The translations under genes were made by a program, and so were the position numbers. From the NCBI RefSeq assembly GCF_036711975.1, contig NW_027248941.1:2356001-2420000 (forward strand): a stretch of DNA of 64,000 bases, in the 5' to 3' direction. Every line of letters begins with the position of its first letter. Position 1 is the first letter of the stretch. The notes beneath the pieces were generated by a model. That model had not been told where the DNA came from. It saw only the letters and a program-made list of their open reading frames with translations, and searched no databases. Source of the DNA: Onthophagus taurus (Eukaryota > Arthropoda > Insecta > Coleoptera > Scarabaeidae). This document shows, piece after piece, positions 47,230-58,169 of this stretch.

Positions 47230-50130
47230 CTAATAATTCTAGCACTTCAGCCGAAAGCAACCTCGATTTAACATAAAGTTTACCAGCCTGGGCCGTAAAC
47301 GATTTCAGCATAATTAGCTGAAATCTAAGTATAGCCGAGGTTGCTTGCGTTCGAGGCACAGTGTAATAACGCCACAAATGTATAGCCTGCAATATATGAT
47401 TCAATTTTGACTACATATTGTATTAATTGAAAGATCTATGACTTCTCTGATTATGCCGAGGTCGCTTGCGGGCGAGGCGCAAAGAGTAAATCTTGTAAAA
47501 ATTGTAATATTTCAGCCTAATGGCTAAATTTAGTGTGGACCACTTTTGTACTATTATGGTATTAACTAACCCCTTGGCCGCAGGTAACCTCGATTAAAGT
47601 AGGTATGAATCAGTTTTCAATGATTTTGATATTAACTAATACCACGGCCGATCAACTTGGTATCAATCAGTTTTCGGTATGTTATGGTATCAATTGTTTC
47701 GACTCGATCGCAAGCAACCGCGGCTAAGGTTGGAGAAAAAATCTATGATTAAGCCGAGGTCGCTTGCGGACGAGGCGCAACAATACGTGAGCCAGTTCTG
47801 AGTATATCTTGTATTAATGAAATGCCTCGGCCGCAAGCGACCTCGGCTAAACTAGGTAAGAACCAGTTTTCAATGTTTTTGATATTACCTAACTGCCTCG
47901 GCCGCAAGCGACCTCGGCTAAACTTAGTATCAATCAGTTTTGGGTTGTTATGGTATCAATTGTTTCGCCTCGATCGCAAGCAACCTCGGCTGAGGTTGGA
48001 GTGAAAAATGTATCACTTCACGGATTAAGCCGAGGTCGCTTGCGGACGAGGCGCAACAATACGTAAGCCAGTTCTAAGTATATCTTGTATTAATGAAATG
48101 CCTTGGCCGCAAGCGACCTCGGCTAAACTAGGTAAGAACCAGTTTTCAATGATTTTGATATTACCTAAATGCCTCGGCCGCAAGCGACCTCGGCTAAACT
48201 TAGTATCAATCAGTTTTGGGTTGTTATGGTATCAATTGTTTCGCCTCGATCGCAAGCAAGCTCGGCTGAGGTTGGAGTGAAAAATGTATCACTTCACGGA
48301 TTAAGCCGAGGTCGCTTGCGGACGAGGCGCAACAATACGTGAGCCAGTTCTGAGTATATCTTGTATTAATGAAATGCCTCGGCCGCAAGCGACCTCGGCT
48401 AAACTAGGTAAGAACCAGTTTTCAATGATTTTGATATTACCTAACTGCCTCGGCCGCAAGCGACCTCGGCTAAACTTAGTATCAATCAATTTTGGGTGGT
48501 TATGGTATCAATTGTTTCGCCTCGATCGCAAGCAACCTCGGCTGAGGTTGGAGTGAAAAATGTATCACTTCACGGATTAAGCCGAGGTCGCTTGCGGACG
48601 AGGCGCAACAATACGTGAGCCAGTTCTGAGTATATCTTGTATTAATGAAATGCCTCGGCCGCAAGCGACCTCGGATAAACTAGGTAAGAACCAGTTTTCA
48701 ATGATTTTGATATTACCTAACTGCCTCGGCCGCAAGCGACCTCGGCTAAACTTAGTATCAATCAGTTTTGGGTTGTTATGGTATCAATTGTTTCGCCTCG
48801 ATCGCAAGCAACCTCGGCTGAGGTTGGAGTGAAAAATGTATCACTTCACGGATTAAGCCGAGGTCGCTTGCGGACGAGGCGCAACAATACGTGAGCCAGT
48901 TCTGAGTATATCTTGTATTAATGAAATGCCTCGGCCGCAAGCAACCTCGGCTAAACTAGGTAAGAACCAGTTTTCAATGATTTTAATATTACCTAACTGC
49001 CTCGGCCGCAAGCGACCTCGGCTAAACTTAGTATCAATCAGTTTTGGTTTGTTATGGTATCAATTGTTTCGCCTCGATCGCAAGCAACCTCGGCTGAGGT
49101 TGGAGTGAAAAATGTATCACTTCACGGATTAAGCCGAGGTCGCTTGCGGACGAGGCGCAACAATACGTGAGCCAGTTCTGAGTATATCTTGTATTAATGA
49201 AATGCCTCGGCCGCAAGCGACCTCGGATAAACTAGGTAAGAACCAGTTTTCAATGATTTTGATATTACCTAACTGCCTCGGCCGCAAGCGACCTCGGCTA
49301 AACTTAGTATCAATCAATTTTGGGTGGTTATGGTATCAATTGGTTCGCCTCGATCGCAAGCAACCTCGGCTGAGGTTGGAGTGAAAAATGTATCACTTCA
49401 CGGATTAAGCCGAGGTCGCTTGCGGACGAGGCGCAACAATACGTGAGCCAGTTCTGAGTATATCTTGTATTAATGAAATGCCTCGGCCGCAAGCGACCTC
49501 GGCTAAACTAGGTAAGAACCAGTTTTCAATGATTTTGATATTACCTAACTGCCTCGGCCGCAAGCGACCTCGGCTAAACTTAGTATCAATCTTTGATTAT
49601 ATATAATATGGATTGAGCCAACGAGAGAGATAGCTTGTGCAAGGTGATCGAACCGAGATAGACATAGAAGCGTACTGCCATATAATGGGTGTACTGATAG
49701 AAGTGAGATAGATATAGAAGCGTACTGACATGTAATATATATATCTTTGTTACACTTTCACATTATCGCTTTCCATCTGCGTCTATTCACCTTGAGCAAC
49801 ATTTTTGTTGGTAGATATATTCAGTTAGCTCAATCCATATTATATATAATCAAAGGTATCAATCAATTTTCGGTGGTTATGGTATCAATTGGTTCGCCTC
49901 AATTGCAAGCAACCTCGGCTGAGATTGGAGTGAAAAATCTATGACTTCACTGATTAAGCCGAGGTCGTTTGCGGACGAGGCGCATAAATACGTGAGCCAG
50001 TTCTGAGTATAACTTGTATAAATGAAATGCCTCGGCCGCAAGCGACCTCGGCTAAACTTGGTATGAGCCAGTTTTGGGTAGTTATAGTATTAACTAATGC
50101 CTCAAGCGACCTCGGCTAAGTTTAAAATGG
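47230..50130. repeat. CCGAGG core repeat, third cluster, with a 276-bp higher-order unit
   Basis: From 47822 to about 49590 a block repeats at exactly 276 bp (starts 47822, 48098, 48374, 48650, 48926, 49202). Each block has four modules of about 69 bp, each headed by a core: two GCCTCGGCCGCAAGCGACCT modules, one GCCTCGATCGCAAGCAACCT module, and one inverted module (CCGAGGTCGCTTGCGGACGA). Copies differ at only a few bases. The edges (47230-47820 and 49860-50130) carry older, diverged units. Sixty-codon frames on both strands are repeat artefacts. Confidence 0.95.
49591..49855. mobile_element. 265-bp MITE with perfect 28-bp TIRs and 8-bp target duplication
   Basis: Starts CTTTGATTATATATAATATG (49591) and ends with the exact reverse complement; 28 bases match at each end (49591-49618 and 49828-49855). 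The target duplication GTATCAAT is perfect (49583-49590 and 49856-49863) and is part of the satellite unit it interrupted. Inside are two related ATAGAAGCGTACTG words. An 8-bp duplication fits the hAT, P or Merlin superfamilies. No coding sequence. Confidence 0.95.
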
Positions 50131-50524
50131 AAAATCTTTCCTAATTAAGCGAACAGTTTTTGGTGGTTATGGTATTAATTGTAGCACTTGATGTAAACCA
50201 CGCTCTAACGTTAATCGAGATAGTTTGCGTAGGAGGCGCTCTTTTATATCCCGCTTCGATTTGGGTAATGAAGCCAATATACGTCAGTTATATCTAGATA
50301 ATACTTCCTACAACGTTATTGTTTAATATTAAATTCAAGATGGTTGAACATTAAAGAGAAATTTCATATGAAATGAGTACAAATTTAGCCAACTCAACAA
50401 ATCAAGATGGCCGAAAACTAGACGCGGTTATCTAGCGTCATCTATGAGTATTTAAACGCAATTAGGATACCATAAAATTATTTTTTTAACATAAATATTA
50501 ATTTATTAAATCATCCATTTCAAC
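50131..50524. other. spacer between the satellite and the astacin gene
   Basis: AT-rich. Contains TAGCGTCATCTATGAG at about 50437. It includes the 3' UTR of the minus-strand astacin gene. No other gene. Confidence 0.35.
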
Positions 50525-51520
50525 TTATCCAAAAGACGTTAATAAATTTTGAAATTGTCCTAACAAATTCATTATCGGATTCTTATTATTACTATTATTA
50601 GTATTCGGTTTTCCTTGATCCATCATCGTCGTACAATTATACATATTTCTGATTTTTCGTATATCACCAACACTAAATCCGTCTCTTTGTCCGATTCGAA
50701 CGTTGCTTCTTTTCGGCACAATCGTCGGTTTTTGATTTGCGCTAAACGCGTACGCCGAATAATGCATAACTGAATTGTAATCGTAAGGAATTCCGTATCC
50801 AACAGCGATCTCTTTCGGAACTTTGGCAAAATTAAAATCGTGACCTAAAAAAATCCAATTAAAAATAAATTTAAACTAAAATATTTATAAGATTATACCA
50901 TTTTGAATATTTTCCCATTTAATATCGACGAAATTATCTCGTTCGTAACGGGTTTGTTCGTGATTAAAACCTACAGCGTGCATTAATTCGTGTACGGGTG
51001 TCCCTAAAGTTCCTAAACACCCGGGACTTTGTAAGTTTACTTCTTGCATACCACCGATTTTTCCAACACTCGACCAACATCCCGTTCTTGTGTTGATGAT
51101 GTTGATGTAATCGACATCCTCAGGTTGGCGTCGGCGGAATCTTATACAGGTGTTTTCGTGGTATTGACGCATTGCTTCGTAAATCATATTTAAATCGCCC
51201 TCAGAAAATGGGCCGGTGATGACGTAGGGGATGATTCCAGCATCCCATTTCGATCCGAAATCAACCAAACCATTCTTTGATTTCCGATTGATTAAGATAT
51301 CGCCTTCTAAGTAACCCGAGAGCTCTTCGGGGTTCGCCAAATTCGTTTTCGGGGAGTAATCATTGATGATGTCACCGACTTTTTCGTTCGGAGACCCGAA
51401 CATTTTTGCACCATAATCCAAAATTAAATTGTTTAAAACATTTTCTTGAATCGGGTGGGAAAGAAGAATTTGGAGTTGAGATGTTACGATAACGGCGAAT
51501 AGATGGCGTTGCGAAAACAT
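50525..51520 (-). CDS. astacin-family zinc metalloprotease
   Basis: Two exons, 51520-50899 and 50844-50525, joined in phase 1 across a 54-bp intron; 313 residues. A hydrophobic start (LFAVIVTSQLQILLSH) is a likely signal peptide, followed by a propeptide and, from about residue 87, the astacin domain. The zinc site is HELMHAVGFNHEQTRYERD (His177, Glu178, His181, His187) and the Met-turn is SVMHY (232-236). TRTGCWSSVGKIGG is the usual astacin block. After the domain comes a short Asn-rich tail (NTNNSNNKNP) with no EGF or CUB domain, as in small secreted insect astacins. All catalytic residues are present. It is divergent from FANCL, about 0.7 kb away. Substrate unknown. Confidence 0.93.
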
Positions 51521-52236
51521 TTTTTTAAAACACTTTTGAACACTGAAAACTAACTGATTGCACTTTTTTGTAACAAAGCGTTTTTATACTAAGCGATTCA
51601 AGATCGCGCGATGTTAATATGACCTAAATTTTAATAATTCCGAAATGATAACGAATAATAATGTTATTTTTTTAAATGTGTAATTGCGGTTCTTCCTTGA
51701 AAAATTGTTTGCTTTTTGATAAAGTGGTCGTTATGTCTTTTAAACGTATTCTAGGAAATCGTTAAAAAGATTGTAAAAATAAAATTATCATTTTTAACTT
51801 AACCTTAAAATTTCGTTCAAATTTTAATTAAACGTCAAAATTGAAATGTCAAAATAATTATTTTGAAATTAATTTTGGGATTTTTTCCCAAATAATCAAA
51901 AAAATAGGCCTTTTTAATCAAAATTGAATCGTAATCGGTTTGGATTATCAAAATTTCTTATTATTTTTAATTAATTTTTAATTTTCCCGCTCACCACATC
52001 AAACATAACCCAACTTTTTCTTTCACATCTTCTTCGACGCAAAAAGAATTTTCTTATTAATAACAACGAATAAATAGCGAATAAATACGGGAATCATCAA
52101 CGAAAACGTTACGAACATCTCAAGGTAAAAAAAATCGTAAAATAAAGGTATTTATTTTTATCTTTTTAATTTTAAGGTTATGTTTTATTTTTCTGAGATA
52201 AACTCAAGGTAATTTTGTGTTTTTTTTAGGTAAAAG
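51521..52236. promoter_or_regulatory. shared upstream region of the astacin gene (-) and FANCL (+)
   Basis: AT-rich. Near FANCL there is CTCAAGGTAAAAA (about 52119), a possible donor of a short leader exon, and AGG|TAAAAG just before the ATG as an acceptor-like site. An AAGGTTATGTT word lies at 52174-52184. Confidence 0.35.
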
Positions 52237-55200
52237 ATGACCCAACGAAGCGATTTGGACTTATTATTGAAATACCCGATGGTTTTACCAAAAAATTACT
52301 CAAAATACGAATATTCCGGTTACATAAAAGTCAACGAAAACGATTATGAGGTTAATTTCACCATCGAAAATAAAAAGTATATATTAAAACCAACCGACGA
52401 TTTAAACCCATTTTGGAATAAAATTAAAAAATTAAGCGAAATTGATTATTTCTCGCCCGTCGATTTCTTGGACACATTAACAGAGTGTATTAAAAAGAAC
52501 TCAAAATTAGAAAAACCCGAGGATTACGTTGATTTATACCGGAAAGTTCTACGAGAATACTCCGAATTAAGACAATTCTACATCAACATTGATTATGCTC
52601 AATTATCGAAAGATTTAAAAACAATACGGGTGGTTCATTCTGATGAGAAAAGTCGAAAACACCCCATTTTAATTGAAGTTGACTACGAAGCGCCTCCTAA
52701 CAAAATATTTAAAATAACTAAATGCGATCTTCCTGAATACCAAGAGAGTCTTGTTAAACCTCCAGATGGTTCTTTACTAACAGTTTATGAGAATTATTTA
52801 AAAATCGTTAATAATAATAACCTGCAAGCACTTTTTGATATTTTAGATGAGATTGATAAGAATTGTTGGGTTTTAGAGCCTGAAAATCCAACAAGGAGGG
52901 ATGTTTCAAGAAGAATTATGCTTGGTAAATACAAAATAATAAATAACAACCCAACCCCTCACCACATAGTGTGCCTTTCTTATTATTAATACAATTCGTG
53001 ACATATTTAGGATAACCACTTCCAAGATTTATGAGTCAAATCGTCATTTGACTAATTTTTGCAAAACTGAATGTTTAGATTATTGTAAATAGTGAGAAAA
53101 AGTAAGTCGCGTTGTAATAAATATATAGATGAAAGGTAAGTATCTATTCAATGATTTGAAGTAAGGTAAGTATCTATGTTGTATTTCTGTGCTCACAAGT
53201 CTTGAAGAACCTCTAGATTTTGAAGAAGAACAATGGGACAGTGAGAATGATTTGCCCCTAATAAATATACTGGTTCATAGAAATAATACCAGATGAGATA
53301 GAATCAAGATTTACCGAAAGATATAATAAACATGCTCAAAACTTGCTCACACCAGAAATATGACAGCAGAAAAAATTCTATTAAGTCTATTATACAGTTG
53401 CCTTCTACAAGAAGCTATTGGAAATCTTCCATAGCTATTCCTGCAAGTTGTGCCACTATGTCTTGTAACATATTTGAAAAAATCGAACAACTACATCTCA
53501 GAATGAGCAGCAATTCTCGTAAACCTAGCGGAAACGATACCTAGAAATCAGAACTATAAGTTATATTTTAACAACTGGTTTACAAGTATAAACCTACTCA
53601 TATATTAAAACAAGGTATTTTACCTCTTGATACTGTTAGAAAAAATCAAATGTAGATGGCGTAGTCACAACTATAATATGTCGGAAGTCAAAATGTGTCT
53701 TAATACAACACGCCCGAGTAGTGTAAGCATTTACAACTCCTACATGGGAAGAGTTGATCTCTTGGGCTCAATATTAAAATTTTCTTAGATCTAATGTGTG
53801 TAAAGCATGGCTTTTATGGAGAAGAAGATTTGCTGATTCAGAAATGTCTTTGCCACTTTCTGAATTGAAACTAGAAATAGCTAAAGTGCTAACAAAATCA
53901 TTTACAACCTAAACTGGATCTAAAAAAAGAAAGAAATTCCTACCCAAGACTGATGAACGCCAACGGTGTAAATATCCACAATGTAAAGGAAAATTCTTTG
54001 TAATGTGCACAAAATGTAACGTTCACCTTTGTTTCAATAAAGATCGAAACTGTTCTTTTAATTTTCATGTAACATATTTAACACATTCATGTTTAATTAC
54101 AGTAAATCTTCTTGTTAGTTTTGCTTATACAGTACAGGTGTTCTAAATTCGTTGTCCGCATAGGCATGACCACGTTTTTCGAGAAACTACTAATGCCGAA
54201 CTCTCTAAACAGCTATCGTCTTTTTCTTTTAAAACAACACTTTCAAACAAGACCAACAATATATAAATCGGTTGAATGGTGCGATATTATCTAAGCTTCT
54301 ACTAAATGATGTTGTCAAAGTTATAGCTCATCGTCTAACTTTTTGAGATTAGCACTTTGCCTATAAGGATTTTTCCCCAAACCTCTAGGCCTTAACATTG
54401 TCGAGATACAGCCGCTCCGTACCCTTAACATAATGGCTGCCACGTGATACATACAGGGTGTCTCAGCGAGACCGGTCATTAGACGTTTCTGGGGTTCTGG
54501 CGAAAATAAAAATTTGAGAATTCAGACTTAAGTATTATCAATTACGATCTATTCGTCTAAAATATTTTCAGATTTCTTGCACTTCCGGTTATACCGGAAG
54601 TCGCCACCAACTTTATTTTTTTAAATGGAACACCCTGTATATTTTTACATATTTGGATTTGTCTGTTTTCAAGGTTTATAAAAAACTTTACTTTTTGCAA
54701 TTTGATTCGTCCGTTCTCGAGTTATTCGAATTTTTCTAGAAAAATCTGCTCCAGCAGACATTTGTTCAAAAAATCAGAGAACACTCGATTTTTGGGATAT
54801 AAATTTAGGATTGAGAACATGCTTAAGCAACATGATGGAGTATGTTTTGGTGCCGAGAACTGCTGTCTAGAAGGTTTGGTCACTTTACTATGGCACGTTA
54901 ACTTTTCAAAATTTGGAAGTACCATAACTTCATTTTCTTAAATGGCACCCCCCATATTTTATTTCTTAGTCGTCTTCGGTGTCTCATTCTACATCTTTTA
55001 TATCCCATATGTCCCATACCTAATATTAATAGTTTGGGAGATAATTAGGGTTTTTTGAAAAATGCACACATATTATATGGATATTTAGCCTAGTGTGCCA
55101 TGAAAAACAAGCCTTCTCAATGAGTTCTTGCCAAAGACTCACTTGTTTACGTCACTTGATGCATGTGAGCTAATAATTATCTGTTATGTCCCTTAATTAA

Positions 55201-58102
55201 TATTACTGAAACGAGTTAAAATCTATAACAATAACGAAAATAATATTTACACAAATCAAGAAATTCTTAATTTATTTTTTATGCATGAAAAGCGCGACAT
55301 CTTTTTTCAATCTTCTTTGGCAGCTCGAATTGAGGTGTTGGGACTGGGCTCGAAATAAGCCAAGGTATTCACCTCTTCCGTTGCATTATCTACTACATTT
55401 TTTGGTCAGTTTAACACGTGATTAACTCGTCCAAAATACAAAAAATTTGCTTCTATTCTTCTAAATTTACCTTTTGTCAACGGAGATAAATGTGGACAAT
55501 TTTCATTAAACATTCTGCAAGTTCTACTAAGAACTTTGTCGCACTTTTCGTGCACAAAAAATAAATTATGGATTTCTTCATTTGTATAAACATTATTTAC
55601 GTTATTAATATCCATTTTAACTGGTTTTAGACTCAAAAGCATCAAACAACGTAAATCAGACTTTGACGTTTATCAATAAGTCATTAAACATTTGTTTTCC
55701 ATGGCACACTAGGTTAATATCGATATGATATGTGAGCATTTTTCAAAAAACCCTAATTATTTCTCAAACTATTAATGTTAGGCATAGGACATATGGAATA
55801 TAAAAGATGTAAAATGAGACGCCGAAGACAACTAAGTAATAAAATATGGGGGGTGCCATTTAAAAAAATGAAGTTATGGTGCTTCCAAACTTCGAAAAGT
55901 TAACGTGTCATAGTAAAGTGACCAAACGATCTAGACAGCCATTCTCGGCACCAAAACATACTCCGTCATGTTGTTTAAGCATGTTCTGAATCCGAAATTG
56001 ATATCTCAAAAATTGAGTGTTTTATGATTTTTTGAACAGAAACAAAGGCAGAATCAAATTGCAGAAACTAAAGTTATTTATAAACCTTCAAAACAGACAA
56101 ATCCAAATATGTAAAAATATACAGGATGTTCCATTTAAAAAAATAAAGTAGGTGGCGACTTCCGGTATAACCGGAAGTGCTAGAAATCTGAAAATATTTT
56201 AGATGAAGAGAACGTAATTGATAATACTTAAGTCTGCATTCTCAAATTTTTTGTTTGGCCAGAACCCCAGAAACGTCTAATGACCGGTCTCGTTGAGACA
56301 CCCTGTATATGAATGTCACTTGTCTGTTTTCATTTTCATCTTTGCCTCTCCTAATTCTTCCATTGTTATCTCTTCATTTGCTATGTCTGTAGTGTCTTCC
56401 CTTATCTCATCTTTTCTTCCCTCCTTCGTTATTTATGTGCGTTTTCTATCCTGGAATTTTGTAAAATGTCTCTTGTAGTTGTCTTTATCTGGTTGTTTTT
56501 ATTTTTAACGGCTTTTGATTCCAGAATTTCCTGTTATTCGATCTGTATGTTTCACCTAAGTTTGTTCCGAACTCTTCTCAACTTTCCTTTTTCGCATCCT
56601 TTACCATATTCTTAGCTACATCTCTGTTCGTTCTATACTTTGCTCTTCTTATTATATCTTCTTGTTAATTGACTGTCGGACCTCTTCATTCCACCAGTGT
56701 GTTCTCTTTGTCTGATTATTATGTTTTCTCATTCCTCATCTCTTTAAATTCTCTGTTTGTTCTAGTTTCTGAAATTCGTTGTTTGTTTTTTCTTGGTGTT
56801 TTAGTCTTCCTTCCTCCTGCCTTAGTTTATGGATGTTTATTTAGTGTTGGTTTTCATCTTCTCTCTTTCGATTTCTATATTATTAATAGTCGCCATAACT
56901 AGTCTGAGGTTGGTGGTTGGTCCCCGCTTCTGCTTTAGTCTTTACCTCCTCGACTTTGTTTTAGAGATTCCGGGTGTATGTGATGTAATCAATAATACTC
57001 ATTTATCTTGCCTCCTCTGACTTCACATAGTGTTTTTAATCAATAAGTCGTCTATTTGACAAAATAACAGTATTCTTTGCCCATTTTTATTCATCACTGC
57101 CTCTCCCTGATCACTATATTCTCCTATACTACTTCCTCCCTTGTGTATTATAATTACATCCTCTCCTTGTTTTATGGATTCCGATTCCAGAATTCTTGAA
57201 TTTACTGGTGCATACTTATTTACTCTTTTATTTGGTTCCTCTGTTATAATTATTCCTACTCCCTCCTTGCTCCATATATTTTCTTGGATTCCTGAAAAGT
57301 ATAGATTATTTATAGATTATTCTCATTATTTCTATCCGAAACATCATCTCCTCCATTATTTCCTTTTCCTTTCCCATTAAAGTTGTAATATTCCACGTAT
57401 AAAGCTGGAAACATCTTTATGACTTTCCTATTTTCTGCCATTTTCATCCTCAGTAAAGTAAGTTCAGTCATCAAATCCAACCTTTATGTGAATTTTCTTA
57501 GAGTAGTCCTTATCTGTCCATATATTCGTTCCTTTCAACTCTTAAATTTTTTTTTAGATGAAAAAGTCTCGATCGTGATTACTTTCAACCCGAAGGATGT
57601 TTCGACGATCCCCCAAATCAAATTCTTAGGCCCGGTGGGGTTAACCAAGAAATACGTGGACTTATTAAACAAAAATTGTGTTAATTACAACCCACACGGC
57701 GACACAATCTTGGAATTATACAATTTATTAGGTACATAAAGTTTTTTGGGAATTATTTAATTTTAAAAGAAATAAAAAATTTTCCAAGGCAACCAACGAA
57801 CGTTTTGGAGGAGGAATTGCTCGTCAACGATGAAGAGTGCTGTATATGTTTTTCGAAGTGGTTAGAAGGAAAAGCGCCGGAAGTTCAATGCGAGAATGGA
57901 TCGTGTAGGCAACGATTTCACTTCGACTGCTTATACCAGGTTATTTTTTCAATTATGGTTAAAATAAAAATAATATTTATGTTTTTAGTGGTTAAGATCA
58001 TCGAGTTCGACCACGTTTTATTACGAAATTTACGGAAATTGTCCAAATTGCGAAAAGAAAATCCGATGTCCATTTCCAGCTGAGACAAACACAGAAAATT
58101 GA
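52237..58102 (+). CDS. Fancl: Fanconi anaemia group L E3 ubiquitin ligase
   Basis: Exons 52237-52924, 57558-57731, 57770-57939 and 57989-58102 give 381 residues in one consistent frame (human FANCL has 375). The family adds monoubiquitin to FANCD2 in DNA cross-link repair. Exon 1 holds the ELF and double-RWD region (LRQFYINIDYAQL, HPILIEVDYEAPP, YENYLKIVNNNNLQALFDIL, DEIDKNCWVLEP, then PTRRDVSRRI). The C-terminal RING/PHD-like finger begins near Cys311: CCICFSKW, CENGSCRQRFHFDCLYQ, then WLRSSSSTTFYYEIYGNCPN and CEKKIRCPFPAE. Intron 1 is 4.6 kb and full of transposon remains; intron 2 is only 38 bp. All zinc ligands are present, so the gene looks functional. Confidence 0.93.
52925..53179. other. 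first part of FANCL intron 1
   Basis: AT-rich. A short tandem GGTAAGTATCTAT repeat lies at about 53135-53175. Nothing else recognised. Confidence 0.3.
53180..54080 (+). mobile_element. piggyBac-type transposase remnant
   Basis: Broken frames on the + strand include EEPLDFEEEQWDSENDLPL, NYKLYFNNWFTSINLLIY (near 53550), TRPSSVSIYNSYMGRVDLLG (near 53708), and at the end FLPKTDERQRCKYPQCKGKF followed by CTKCNVHLCFNKDRNC. The last part is the C-terminal cysteine-rich finger of piggyBac transposases. Many stops and deletions; dead. Confidence 0.8.
54452..56307. mobile_element. mariner-type element with inverted arms of about 650 bp and only the N-terminal transposase domain
   Basis: TA-flanked ends TACAGGGTGTCTCAGCGAGA (54452) and GAGACACCCTGTA (to 56307). 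The arms match from 54452 to about 55110 against about 55685 to 56307. The 575-bp centre encodes on the minus strand (55645-55406) TNEEIHNLFFVHEKCDKVLS, then RTCRMFNENCPHLSPLTKGK, like the helix-turn-helix domain (DUF4817 type) that precedes mariner-like DDE domains. No DDE domain remains. Confidence 0.82.
56320..57480 (-). mobile_element. degenerate LINE in FANCL intron 1
   Basis: On the minus strand the sequence is purine-rich and reads, in shifting frames, an endonuclease-like part (FSGIQENIWSKEGVGIIITE) and then WWNEEVRQS, RRAKYRTNRDVAKNMVKDAK, then KESWEEFGTNLGETYRSNNR and ITMEELGEAKMKMKTDK. This is the usual linker between endonuclease and reverse transcriptase in insect LINEs. Many frameshifts; dead. 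Confidence 0.65.
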
Positions 58103-58169
58103 TTTGGATTTATTTATATATAAAAAATAAATAAATAAATACAACAAATTTAACAATAAATTTTTTATT

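Noticed and set aside
47822-49384. 60-codon frames on both strands
   Set aside because: Exact 276-bp repetition of the satellite; frames on opposite strands overlap.
57789-57805. Acceptor CCAAG|GCAACC as the start of the third FANCL exon, implying a frameshift
   Set aside because: It leaves the exons out of phase; the acceptor at 57768-57769 restores frame and family-like sequence.
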